This document shows positions 6,794-16,124 of a stretch of 64,000 bases of DNA, one piece after another. The translations under genes and the position numbers were made by a program. Every line of letters starts with the position of its first letter. The stretch's first letter is position 1. Below the pieces are notes generated by a model that did no database searches, was not told where the DNA came from, and worked only from the letters and a program-made list of their open reading frames with translations. The DNA is from an uncultured Bacteroidales bacterium (GTDB taxonomy: Bacteria; Bacteroidota; Bacteroidia; Bacteroidales; UBA932), in contig UQMB01000007.1 in the NCBI GenBank assembly GCA_900541925.1, forward strand, positions 1 to 64,000, in the 5' to 3' direction.

Positions 6794-9222
6794 TGAGAAT
6801 CTGGGACAGATGGGACGAGAACGAGAGAGCCGCGGCAATCCGGGTAGCCGGACTGCTGGTGGCAGCTCTCACCGTGTTCGTATTCATAGCCACCGCCTCT
6901 TATCTTTTCCACTGGCAGCAGGACATGAGCCTGTTCGAGGGTGGTGCCGCCTCTGAAATAGGCAACGCGGCAGGCAAGGTCGGCAACCGCACCGGGTACT
7001 TCCTCGTATGCGAGCTGTTCGGACTCGGAAGTTTCGCCCTTCTTCTCATCCTGGCAGCCGTCTCAATCAGGCTGCTCTCGCACAAATGGCGCCAGTCCCT
7101 TGTCAAGACGGGGCTCATAGCACTTTTCGGGGCGTGCATCGCCTCGCTCGCGTTCGCATTCATAGGAGAGCTGGCCTCCCTTGGCGACATCTTCGGAGGA
7201 GGCCTCGGCGGAAGATGCGGAGCCAAGATCGTCAGCTGGGCGGAAGAGCAGGTTGGAGTGCCCGTCACGGGCATCATCATAGTCGTGCTCATCGTCGCGC
7301 TGCTGATATTCTCGTCGCGCGGATTCAGCAGGTGGCTCGCTACGGTCGGCTGCAAGAAAAAGGAGAAGCAGCCCCAAACCCCTGAGGCAGAAGACGACAA
7401 GTCGCTGCAGGAAGCTCATGAAGATGAAGTAGATGAGCAGCAGGACGACATCGCCGGCGAGATAGCGGAGACCATGCCTGACTTCGGCGAGACTCCGGCA
7501 GCCCCGGACGAGCAGGTGAAGACGATGGCGCTCACGGCGGAAAATCCGCAGGACAGCACGCAGCAGAGTGAGGCGCAGGGCAGTTTCACCGTGGTCAAGG
7601 GAGATGTCCTCGACACCGACGTCACCAAGGACCTCACGCCGATAGACAACAGACTCGACCCGCCGGACGGGCTGCCTGACTACAAATTCCCGTCACTCGA
7701 CCTTCTGAAATCCCACTCAAGCGGGCGCAGGGAAGTGTCCAGCGAGGAACTCACGCGCAACAACAACAAGATACGGGCGACCCTCGCCAACTACAAGATC
7801 CAGATTACCGACGTCAAGGCCATAGTAGGGCCTACGGTGACTCTCTACAAGGTATACCCCGCCCCGGGAGTCAAGATTGCGGAGATCAAGAGACTCCAGG
7901 AAGACATAGCGCTCGCCCTCAACGCCAAGGGCGTGAGAGTCGTGGTGCTTTCGGACGCGGTGGGCATAGAAGTGGCCAACGACTACGCGTCCATCGTGCC
8001 GCTCAAGGCGCTGCTCAACGACAACGAGTACCGCAACAGCAAGGCCGACCTTCCGGTGGCGATAGGCTACACCATCACCCAGAAAGTGAAGGTCTTCGAC
8101 CTCGCGGATGCCCCGCACCTGCTGGTGGCGGGCGCGACCAAACAAGGCAAGTCGGTAGGCCTCAACGTAATAGTGACATCGCTCCTGTACAGCAAGCACC
8201 CTTCAGAGCTGAAATTCGTGTTCATAGACCCGAAGATGGTGGAGTTCTCCGTGTACTCCAAACTCCTGAAACACTATCTTGCGGTGCTGCCTGACGCCGG
8301 CTCCGAAGAGGAGGAACAGGAGAACGCCATAGTCAAGAAGCCTAAGGACGCAGAGAAAGTCCTCCGCTCCCTCTGCCTGGAGATGGACCAGAGATACGAA
8401 CTGCTCAGCAAGGCCGGGGCCAACAACATCCGCCTCTACAACGAGAAATACAAGTCCCGCCGCCTCAATCCGGAGAAGGGACACCGTTTCCTGCCATATC
8501 TGGTGGTGGTGGTCGACGAGTACGCCGACCTCACGATGAGCCAGGGGGCGAGTCCGGAGACCAAGTCGGCGAGCCGCAGCATCACGAACTCTATAGTCCG
8601 TCTGGCCCAGAAGGGACGCGCGGCAGGGCTGCATGTCATACTCGCCACCCAGAGACCGTCTGTGGATGTCATCTCCGGCGTCATCAAGAGCAACTTCCCT
8701 ATGCGTATCGCCTTCCGCGTCGCGTCAAGGACCGACTCCATGACAATCCTCGACAGCCCGGGAGCCGAGAAACTCATAGGACGCGGCGACATGCTCTTCT
8801 CCGCCAGCATAGAATCGGAGCGCATCCAGTGCGCACTCGTGGATGTGGACGAGGAAGTTGAAGGAATCACCAGATTCATCGGCGAGCAGAGAGGCTACGG
8901 CAAGAGCTACAACAGCCCGTACTACCTCCCGTCCGTGGAAGACTCCGCCGCAGAAGGCGGGGAAGCCGGAGGAGGCGTAGACATGCACAGCCTCGACGAA
9001 CGCTTCGAAGAGGCCGCCAAGATGGTGGTCACCACCCAGAAAGGCTCCACTTCCGACCTCCAGAGGAAGCTCGGGATGGGCTACGCCAAGGCCGGAAGGG
9101 TTATGGACCAGCTGGAGGCGGCAGGCATCGTCGGCCACCAGGAAGGCTCCAAGCCGCGCCAGGTGCTTGTGCCTGACCTTAACACCCTCCAACCTATCCT
9201 GGACGCATTCCTGAAGCACTGA
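6793..9222 (+). CDS. ftsK: DNA translocase FtsK/SpoIIIE
   Basis: This 809-residue inner-membrane ATPase pumps DNA at the septum and helps resolve chromosome dimers and separate termini. The first 180 residues hold four membrane helices. An acidic linker of about 110 residues follows, then the motor: Walker A GATKQGKS near 446-453 and Walker B LVVVVDEYADL near 570. The C-terminal gamma winged helix (KLGMGYAKAGRVMDQLEAAG) reads orienting sequences on DNA. The second Walker A Gly-X pair is KQ rather than the more common GQ. It overlaps DUF4290 upstream by one base and the LolA-like gene downstream by one base (TGATG), forming a tight operon. Confidence 0.97.
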   Translation: MRIWDRWDENERAAAIRVAGLLVAALTVFVFIATASYLFHWQQDMSLFEGGAASEIGNAAGKVGNRTGYFLVCELFGLGSFALLLILAAVSIRLLSHKWRQSLVKTGLIALFGACIASLAFAFIGELASLGDIFGGGLGGRCGAKIVSWAEEQVGVPVTGIIIVVLIVALLIFSSRGFSRWLATVGCKKKEKQPQTPEAEDDKSLQEAHEDEVDEQQDDIAGEIAETMPDFGETPAAPDEQVKTMALTAENPQDSTQQSEAQGSFTVVKGDVLDTDVTKDLTPIDNRLDPPDGLPDYKFPSLDLLKSHSSGRREVSSEELTRNNNKIRATLANYKIQITDVKAIVGPTVTLYKVYPAPGVKIAEIKRLQEDIALALNAKGVRVVVLSDAVGIEVANDYASIVPLKALLNDNEYRNSKADLPVAIGYTITQKVKVFDLADAPHLLVAGATKQGKSVGLNVIVTSLLYSKHPSELKFVFIDPKMVEFSVYSKLLKHYLAVLPDAGSEEEEQENAIVKKPKDAEKVLRSLCLEMDQRYELLSKAGANNIRLYNEKYKSRRLNPEKGHRFLPYLVVVVDEYADLTMSQGASPETKSASRSITNSIVRLAQKGRAAGLHVILATQRPSVDVISGVIKSNFPMRIAFRVASRTDSMTILDSPGAEKLIGRGDMLFSASIESERIQCALVDVDEEVEGITRFIGEQRGYGKSYNSPYYLPSVEDSAAEGGEAGGGVDMHSLDERFEEAAKMVVTTQKGSTSDLQRKLGMGYAKAGRVMDQLEAAGIVGHQEGSKPRQVLVPDLNTLQPILDAFLKH

Positions 9223-9671
9223 TGAGAAGACTTCCGCTCATATTGGCCCTCGCCCTGTGCCCCCTGCTGCTCCAGGCGCAACAGCTGCCGGAGAAGCAGA
9301 TACAGGAAATACTCGGCCGTCTGGACAGCGACCGGGTCAGTCTTGAATACGACTGCGAGACGCAGGGAGCGTCACCCCTGCGTCTTAGCGGGACCATCAT
9401 CCTGCAAGGCAACTGCTACTTCGCCAAGGGCAACGGGATGGAGATCTACTGCGACGGGCAGACACGGTGGACGGTGGATCCGGAAGAGAAGGAAGTCTAT
9501 ATCGAGCACTCCGGTGGCATACGGGAGATTCTCGACGGAGACAATTCCCTCAAGAGCCTCAGTCTCAAAAACATAAAATATATCCCGCAGACAGGCGGCC
9601 TGCGGGACTTCAGATTTGACAGCTCGTCTCTGGACTCATCCTGGGTCGTCACCGACCTGCGCGAGGAATGA
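9222..9671 (+). CDS. LolA-like outer-membrane lipoprotein carrier
   Basis: This 149-residue protein has a cleavable signal peptide ending near LLLQAQ and the half-barrel pattern of LolA-like proteins: GTIILQGNCYFAK, GMEIYCDGQTRWTVDPEEKEVYIE. LolA ferries lipoproteins across the periplasm. Bacteroidota often carry a small LolA-like gene directly after ftsK, as here, where it overlaps ftsK by one base. It is shorter than classical LolA (about 200 residues), so another periplasmic lipid-binding role is possible. Its 3' end overlaps the convergent transglycosylase gene by 23 bases. Confidence 0.8.
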   Translation: MRRLPLILALALCPLLLQAQQLPEKQIQEILGRLDSDRVSLEYDCETQGASPLRLSGTIILQGNCYFAKGNGMEIYCDGQTRWTVDPEEKEVYIEHSGGIREILDGDNSLKSLSLKNIKYIPQTGGLRDFRFDSSSLDSSWVVTDLREE

Positions 9672-10527
9672 TGATGCTGTATGTCTTGCCAGCCTTGTTG
9701 AGGAGTTTGCTGTCACGCAGCCACAGGTTCGCGCCCTTGAGCTGGGCATAGCTGATTCCGTTCTCCTCGGCGAAATCCACCAGGTTCTCTATCGGGCCGC
9801 TCACCTCCACCGTCTTGGCCGGAGGATAATAAGGATACCTCTCCGAATGCGGCACATCGAATCCGAAGTCGGATGGCCTCTCGAAGAACATCTTAGCGGC
9901 CAGCACCCTGAACATATAGCGTGAGGTCTCTTCCACCAGCCAGAGGTCAAGCGCGCTCGTCTGCCTCTGGTCGGCGAGCTTGCGGGTGATGCCGTTCTGC
10001 CCTCCGTTGTAGCTCGCGGCTACAGTCATCCAGTCCCCGTATTTGGCGTATGCCTTCTTGAGGTAGTCACAGGCCGCCTTTGTCGACTTCTCTATATTGT
10101 AGCGCTCGTCCACCTCGGCACTCACCTCAAGCCCGTATTCCCGGGCCGTGGACTTGGTGAACTGCCACAGCCCCGCCGCTCCGGCCGAAGAGACGGACTT
10201 GGGGTCCAGATTGCTCTCTATGGCCATGAGGTATTTGAGGTCCTCCGGCACGCCCTCCCTGCGCAGGACAGGCACCACCTGGGAGAAAATACGCTCCGAC
10301 TTCTTGAGAAGCAGGGTGGAGTTGGTGTGCATGTATGTGAATGCTATAAGTTCCCGGTCCATCCTCTCATACAGGTCACTGCGGTCAAAGCGTATCGTCT
10401 GGCCCGCGAACACCACCTTCTCCGGCACGCGCGGAGGCTGTTTGTGCAGTTCGGACTCAGTCTGACCGCATGAAGAGGCCGCAGCCAGAAGCAGCCCCGC
10501 CGCAAAAACCAAAAATCTCTTTATCAT
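9649..10527 (-). CDS. Lytic murein transglycosylase (SLT domain, MltD-like)
   Basis: This 292-residue exported protein has a signal with a possible lipobox (AASSCG). Its central SLT domain shows the catalytic Glu in MAIESNLDPKSVSSAGAAGLWQF and the downstream AASYNGGQNGI motif. Such enzymes cleave peptidoglycan between MurNAc and GlcNAc, leaving 1,6-anhydroMurNAc. The C-terminal 60 residues (IENLVDFAEENGISYAQLKGANLWLRD) resemble the linker or LysM-like tail seen in MltD relatives, but a full LysM is not clear. The start overlaps the addA stop (ATGA), so it ends the alr-pepC-addB-addA run. Confidence 0.9.
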   Translation of the reverse strand: MIKRFLVFAAGLLLAAASSCGQTESELHKQPPRVPEKVVFAGQTIRFDRSDLYERMDRELIAFTYMHTNSTLLLKKSERIFSQVVPVLRREGVPEDLKYLMAIESNLDPKSVSSAGAAGLWQFTKSTAREYGLEVSAEVDERYNIEKSTKAACDYLKKAYAKYGDWMTVAASYNGGQNGITRKLADQRQTSALDLWLVEETSRYMFRVLAAKMFFERPSDFGFDVPHSERYPYYPPAKTVEVSGPIENLVDFAEENGISYAQLKGANLWLRDSKLLNKAGKTYSIIIPRAGR

Positions 10528-13301
10528 ATGATTTCCATTTTATCTTCTTCTACATACCATATCACGGCGGCAAGCACATTGTATCCAAGCTGACGGTATA
10601 TGGCAGCATAATTGCCGACCTGCCGCAGGTACCTGTCCTCCGGACGGGCGAACTTGAAATCCACCACGACCACGCCCTCCGGACGCACGATGACCCTGTC
10701 AGGGCGGTACTCCCTGCCGTCTGCGGCAAACAGCGAGGTCTCGTTCAGCACGCGCACCTCCCCGTCTTCCGATGACGGGAACCACTCAGGATGGGCCGCG
10801 ATGCGCTCCGACAGCATCTCGCGGGCCTCCAAGGCGTCCCGGGCATCAAGCGAGCCGTCCATGAGGGCAGCCTCCACAGCCGGCGCCAGATCATCCGCCG
10901 ACACTACGGCGGACAATATATTGTGCAGCACCACTCCCCGCAGACGCGCCGACGCCTTCACTCCTGTCTGTCCGTCATCCCCGAAGAAGTCGGCGGCATC
11001 GGAAGAAGGGGCGAGCCTGCCGGCAAGAGGCACGGAAGCGAATTCTATCGGGAATTCCTCCTCCGGCGAAGCCTCCTTGCGCTCCATGCGGCTGAAATCA
11101 TATCCCTCCCCGAAACTCTTCTCGTCACAGCATCCCCCGAACTCGTAGAGCAGGTCGCTCATCTTCTTATAGTCCGGACGGCCCGACTTCAGGGATTTCT
11201 TGAACGTGGCCGTCGGCGGGGCGGAGATGATGTGCAGGCATTTCCCGGCACGGGTCAAGGCCACATAGAAAAGGTTCATGTTGTCCACAATCTGACGCCG
11301 CCTCTCCTCGTCCACGGCCCCGCTGAAACATGAGGATTCGGCCTGCGACCCGAGGTTGACAGGATAGATTCCGTAAAGGCAGGACGGCAGACGGGCGCTT
11401 TCGGCGTCGAGGCGGCACCAATGCACCCCGCTCTTGTAGAAACCGACCTTGTCCGCATAAGGGAATATGACATAGGGGAATTCCAGCCCCTTGGACTTGT
11501 GTATGGTCAGTATCCTGACTGCGGCCGAGTTCTCGGGAGAGCCGATGAAGCGTTCCTGCCCCTCCCAGTGCTCCAGGAAATACCTGAGGCTGTTGCCGTT
11601 GACCTCAGTCCAGCTCTGGAGTTCATCCATAAAGGCCTGGATGAACAGGGTTTCGCCCTCGAACGAGGCGGGATCGCGGTCCTTCAGGGAGCGGAGCAGC
11701 GACTCGCACAGGTCCACCAAGGAATGATAAGTCTGCGGGAAAGTGATGCCGAGCGACTCGGCGAGGAACGAACTGATGCTGTCGTCCGGGTTCTCGAAGG
11801 CGCCAAGCAGGGCCGTCAGACGGCGCACCACACCCGAGGACTTCATGTTGAGAGAGTCGTCCGAGATGACCGGCACCTTGTTGGAAATCAGATAGTCCGC
11901 TATGTCCGCCCCCTGCTTCTTGCCGCGCACGAGCACGGCTATGTCGCCCCAGCCGGCACCGGCCTCGCGTGCCTTCGTGACAGAACTCATCACGGCCTCA
12001 AGCTGATCCTCGCAGAAACTCAGGCGCACCAGCCCTTCCTGCTCATCGGCAGTCATCGGCGTCTGCGAGACATCTGAATAGATGTCCTCAAGCCCCAGAG
12101 CCTCCGCCGCCCGGGTGAAGAAAGCGTTGTTGAACGACACCACCCGGCGGGTGCTGCGCCAGTTGCAGTCAAGGGTCTCAATGTCAGCCTCGGGGAACTC
12201 CTCCTTGACCTTATGGGCGAGCAGGTGCCAGTCGGAATCCCGGAAGCGGTAGATGCTCTGTTTCACGTCACCCACGACAAGGCTCCCCTCGCCCCTGGAC
12301 TCGCTCTCCCGAAGCAGCGGGAGGAAATTGTCCCACTGTATGTTGGATGTATCCTGGAACTCGTCCAGCAGGAAGTGTTCATACCTGACACCGAGCTTCT
12401 CATACACGAACGGGGCGTCCGAGCCGTTGATGATGTCTCTCAGGATGGTGTTGGATTCATCCAGGCACATCAGGTTCTTCTCCTTCAGCAGGGCCTCGAA
12501 CTCCCGGTAGAACTCCCCGGCAAGGCCGAGGCTGAATGTCAGGGAGTTGACGATGAATGCCGTGGCATATGCACTGTAGGCCTCATCGATATAGGAGGCG
12601 AGCTCCGGGTCTTTGGCAAGGAGTCGTTTGCCCGGCATCTTTATGAAGTCGCCGGCGCTCACATCAAGCCCGTGCGACTTAAGGGTCGCCGCAAAATCCC
12701 TTATGATGGCGATGCAGGCCTTGCGGACTTCCAGCAGGCGCTTCTGTGCGAAAGCCTCCGCATCGTCCGCCCCGGACTTCTCGGAGAGCTCGCGATGCTC
12801 TTCGGACTTGAGAAGGCGCCCCATCTCGTAGAGGCTGTCGTCTATGCTCAGGCGCTTGCCCTGCTCCAGGCTTTCGGAGATGCTGGCCTTTATCCACGAG
12901 AGCAGCTCCTTGTTGTCAGGGGTCAGGGAGTCGAGTATCCTGTCCATCGATTCGCGTATCAGCGAATCTTTGTCCAACTCTATCTGATAGTCGGCGAACT
13001 GCCCGATCTCTCGGGAGAACGACTTGAGCGTCTGCTGGAAGAACTTGTCTATCGTGCTCACCGAGAAGGAGCCGTAATCGTGCAGTATATCCACCAGCAG
13101 GCGCCTCGCCTTCGGCTTGTCCGAGCGGTAGAGGTCACGCAGGATGCGGCTTTTCATCTCCGCCGTGGCCTTGTTGGTGAATGTGACGGCGAGTATGTGC
13201 CTGTAGGCATCCGGGGACTGGCTTCCGAGGAGAAGCTCAGTGTATGTCTTGGAAAGCCGGTAGGTCTTGCCCGAACCGGCGCTGGCCTTGAGTATCTTCA
13301 T
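10524..13301 (-). CDS. addA: AddA-like UvrD/RecB helicase-nuclease
   Basis: This 925-residue protein is a superfamily 1A helicase with a C-terminal nuclease. The N-terminus carries Walker A ASAGSGKT (about residues 6-13) and TFTNKATAEMKSRI. Further on come LLDEFQDTSNIQW (Walker B), VGDVKQSIYRFRDSD and ILTIHKSKGLEFPYV (motif V). The last 150 residues hold a PD-(D/E)XK nuclease: YRPDRVIV, VVVVDFKFA and RQVGNYAAIYRQLGY. With AddB it should process double-strand ends to 3' tails for RecA. I chose the ATG at 13301, whose ATGA overlaps the addB stop; a TTG four codons upstream is less likely. No Chi-recognition inference can be made. Confidence 0.92.
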   Translation of the reverse strand: MKILKASAGSGKTYRLSKTYTELLLGSQSPDAYRHILAVTFTNKATAEMKSRILRDLYRSDKPKARRLLVDILHDYGSFSVSTIDKFFQQTLKSFSREIGQFADYQIELDKDSLIRESMDRILDSLTPDNKELLSWIKASISESLEQGKRLSIDDSLYEMGRLLKSEEHRELSEKSGADDAEAFAQKRLLEVRKACIAIIRDFAATLKSHGLDVSAGDFIKMPGKRLLAKDPELASYIDEAYSAYATAFIVNSLTFSLGLAGEFYREFEALLKEKNLMCLDESNTILRDIINGSDAPFVYEKLGVRYEHFLLDEFQDTSNIQWDNFLPLLRESESRGEGSLVVGDVKQSIYRFRDSDWHLLAHKVKEEFPEADIETLDCNWRSTRRVVSFNNAFFTRAAEALGLEDIYSDVSQTPMTADEQEGLVRLSFCEDQLEAVMSSVTKAREAGAGWGDIAVLVRGKKQGADIADYLISNKVPVISDDSLNMKSSGVVRRLTALLGAFENPDDSISSFLAESLGITFPQTYHSLVDLCESLLRSLKDRDPASFEGETLFIQAFMDELQSWTEVNGNSLRYFLEHWEGQERFIGSPENSAAVRILTIHKSKGLEFPYVIFPYADKVGFYKSGVHWCRLDAESARLPSCLYGIYPVNLGSQAESSCFSGAVDEERRRQIVDNMNLFYVALTRAGKCLHIISAPPTATFKKSLKSGRPDYKKMSDLLYEFGGCCDEKSFGEGYDFSRMERKEASPEEEFPIEFASVPLAGRLAPSSDAADFFGDDGQTGVKASARLRGVVLHNILSAVVSADDLAPAVEAALMDGSLDARDALEAREMLSERIAAHPEWFPSSEDGEVRVLNETSLFAADGREYRPDRVIVRPEGVVVVDFKFARPEDRYLRQVGNYAAIYRQLGYNVLAAVIWYVEEDKMEII

Positions 13302-16117
13302 CGTCCGCAAATGCTTTTGAAATCACAGTAGCTGCAGGTCTTCGCGTCAGAAGTCCGGCGGAAAGGCACGGAGCAGTCGGATATCTCCGCCAGGAGGGCG
13401 GCCAGCCGCTCCTCCATCAGGGCGTTGAAACTGCCGTTCAGGCGGACATTCTCAACGCTCTTGACAAAGAGTCTGGATGTCTGATAGATTGAGTTCACGA
13501 GCGTCTTGCCGGCAAACTCCGGGTCGGAAGATATGAAACGGTCATAGAGATACAGCTGGAGCGCGATTTTGGGCCGCTTGTCATTGTCGGGGCCGAACAG
13601 CAGGTCAACGACCTCCTCCGCATTGGCCTCGGTGATGATGAAGTCGTTGTCCGTGACCTTTCCCGTCTTGTAGTCCACAATCCTGACCTCCCCCGGGTTG
13701 ATGCTGTCGAGCCTGTCGATATATCCTACGAAGCGGAACCCGCCTATCTCAGCCCTGCGCTTCTGCTCAAGGCCGAGGATGGAGATGCGTCCGGCGGCGC
13801 TGGCCCCCAGAAGCAGCAGATCGCTCTCCACGGTCTTGCGCACATAGCGGCATATCATGTCTTCGAATATGAGGTTGCGCCCAGCCACTTCAAAAGAGTT
13901 GAGCTGTTTCATTATCAGGGCGTGGACAGTGTCCTGGATGGCGTCTCCTTTCAAAAGCCCCTTCAGATACGGCCCGTCGAGCGTGCCCGACGGCACCGAG
14001 TACAGGGTCTGCATCGTCTCGTGGAAGACGCTCCCGACCATTCCGCTGTCCAGCGTCTCCGCGACTTCTTCCTTGGCGTTCAAGCCCTTGACCGAATGGT
14101 AATAGAACTTCGCCGGGCAGCTCAGATAGTTCTGCAGGGCCGATGCGGAGAGATTCCTGTGCAGGCGCAGCGTCTCCACATCCACCGCCGTCTTGGGTAT
14201 GCTGTCCGGCTCGACGCTCTTCTTGATCGGAGCCTTGGCCACAAAGCGTCTGAGCGGCACGCCGAAATGCATCTCAAGCTGCTTGATATAGCGGCTCTCC
14301 TCCCCGCTCTTGATTCCTTCGGTGCGGGAATCCATCAGCATCCACACATTCTCCGCCCGCTGTATCATACGATAGAAGTAGTAGGCCCACACGGCATCCT
14401 GATACTCATACGAAGGCAGGCCGAAACCGCGGCGCAGCTCAGCCGGGATGAAAGACGAACTGACGCTCCGCCTCGGGAAGATTCCCTCGTTGCAGCTCAG
14501 GATGATGATGTTGTCGAAGTCAAGCGCCCTCGTCTCAAGCGGTCCCATGATCTGGAGCCCCTTGAGAGGTTCGCCCTTGAACGGCACCGCCGCGCTGCCG
14601 ACCATCCTGTCCAGGAGGCGGAACCAGGTCTGCGGCAGCACGGGAAGAGGGCGGCGCGCAAGCCTGCCGACGGCCCGATAGTACTCGGCCGCGAAGTCAA
14701 GCTCCATCGCCATGTCCGGGACATTCTTAAGCAAGGGGGCTATGCCGGAGAGCACCTCACGCTGATAGTTCCCTATACGCTCCGTCTGGCCGGCATCGGC
14801 CTCGCCGGGAGCGGTCACCACCGGACGGAATATGAGTTCCATCACCGGGTCGCCGGCGAAATCCGCTGCGGGGATGTAATACCGGGCAGCTTTCCTTATC
14901 TCCGCGATCACATCTTCTCCCTGCGACGAGACCACAGACTTGAAGACACTGTTGGAGAATATGGCCCAGACCTGCTTATGATAGAAGTGCCACTCCCCGC
15001 CCTTCTCCCTGAGGTGCATCTGGAGGGCTGATACCTCGTTCATCAGTGACCACAGCCCGCTGCCGCGCATAGGGTAGCCCATGGTCACATTGATGTCAGT
15101 GACATGTTCCGGTATCGAATTGAGCACCGGCAGCAGCAGGGTCTCGTCCGGGAGCACCACTGCCGTCTCCATCCCCCTTGCGCCAAGTCTTGAGAGAATC
15201 TCCGGGAGCTGCGAGGCCTGACCCACAGAAGAAGGCACGCTGAGCACATTCACCTGAGGGACGCCGGCTATCTCTCCCCCGTCAGGCTCGAAGGCCTGGG
15301 GGAATTCCAGCACATTGTCCGCCATGAAAAGGGATGACTTGTTGTGCGAGTCGCGGATCATGGAGCCGCTGTAGTCCCAGCAGAACTCGGCAAGCGAGGC
15401 GTCGCGCATCTTGCGCATCAGACGCTTCTCGCACTCGTTGAGCGCGTTGAGTCCCACGAAGACATATTTGTCCACATCCGCGAAGCCCTGCCCGAGGATG
15501 TCCAGCACGGGCTCGCCGGCAAGCCTCTCCGCCATGGAGCGGTACACCTGTCCCTCGTACGCAAGGCCCGCGTCACGAAGGCACCGGTTGAAAGAGCGGT
15601 ACAGGGGCAGGAGTATGTCCCATATCTTGCGGAACTCGTCCTTGTAGCGGCCTCCCGTGCGGAAATGGGAGACAAAACGGCGTATGGCCTCTTCCTGCGA
15701 AGGTTCGAGGTACTCGAAGCTGTCCTGCATCTTCCGCAGGTCGGATATGTTGGCGAAGAGAGACTCCGCCTTGACGAGGTACTTGTCCACATCGTTGAAA
15801 TCCGACAGCAGCACGCCACCCCAGAAGATGAACTCGTCCAGGCTCTCGTGCGACGGATTCAGCGCACAATAGCAGTCGTACAATTCGAGCAGCAGACAGA
15901 TCTGGTCCGCCTCCCTGACGCCGGCCGCCTGATAGAAGAAGTCCTTCATCGTGCAGACCTTCGGGGACATCAGCGGGCGGGCGCTGTCACGGACAAGTTC
16001 GCCGAGATATTTGCGGAAGAACACCTCGGCACGGCGGTTCGGGAAGATGAAGCAGATACGCTCCACGCTTCCCGCAGCGAAATAATGCCGCGCGACCTGC
16101 AGGAGGAAAGGATCCAT
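13298..16117 (-). CDS. addB: AddB-like PD-(D/E)XK exonuclease subunit
   Basis: This 939-residue protein is the AddB partner. The N-terminal helicase-like half lacks a Walker A motif and starts with RICFIFPNRRAEVFF, typical of Bacteroidota AddB. The C-terminal nuclease has EVRIVDYKTGKVTD and four cysteines matching the AddB iron-sulfur cluster: one in NYLSCPAKFYY and a Cx2Cx5C triplet (CSYCDFKSIC) at the very end. The ATG at 16117 was chosen because upstream in-frame sequence runs into the peptidase gene. It lies 7 bases after that gene's stop and overlaps addA by four bases, so AddA and AddB should be made in equal amounts. Confidence 0.92.
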   Translation of the reverse strand: MDPFLLQVARHYFAAGSVERICFIFPNRRAEVFFRKYLGELVRDSARPLMSPKVCTMKDFFYQAAGVREADQICLLLELYDCYCALNPSHESLDEFIFWGGVLLSDFNDVDKYLVKAESLFANISDLRKMQDSFEYLEPSQEEAIRRFVSHFRTGGRYKDEFRKIWDILLPLYRSFNRCLRDAGLAYEGQVYRSMAERLAGEPVLDILGQGFADVDKYVFVGLNALNECEKRLMRKMRDASLAEFCWDYSGSMIRDSHNKSSLFMADNVLEFPQAFEPDGGEIAGVPQVNVLSVPSSVGQASQLPEILSRLGARGMETAVVLPDETLLLPVLNSIPEHVTDINVTMGYPMRGSGLWSLMNEVSALQMHLREKGGEWHFYHKQVWAIFSNSVFKSVVSSQGEDVIAEIRKAARYYIPAADFAGDPVMELIFRPVVTAPGEADAGQTERIGNYQREVLSGIAPLLKNVPDMAMELDFAAEYYRAVGRLARRPLPVLPQTWFRLLDRMVGSAAVPFKGEPLKGLQIMGPLETRALDFDNIIILSCNEGIFPRRSVSSSFIPAELRRGFGLPSYEYQDAVWAYYFYRMIQRAENVWMLMDSRTEGIKSGEESRYIKQLEMHFGVPLRRFVAKAPIKKSVEPDSIPKTAVDVETLRLHRNLSASALQNYLSCPAKFYYHSVKGLNAKEEVAETLDSGMVGSVFHETMQTLYSVPSGTLDGPYLKGLLKGDAIQDTVHALIMKQLNSFEVAGRNLIFEDMICRYVRKTVESDLLLLGASAAGRISILGLEQKRRAEIGGFRFVGYIDRLDSINPGEVRIVDYKTGKVTDNDFIITEANAEEVVDLLFGPDNDKRPKIALQLYLYDRFISSDPEFAGKTLVNSIYQTSRLFVKSVENVRLNGSFNALMEERLAALLAEISDCSVPFRRTSDAKTCSYCDFKSICGR

Positions 16118-16124
16118 GGCCCGG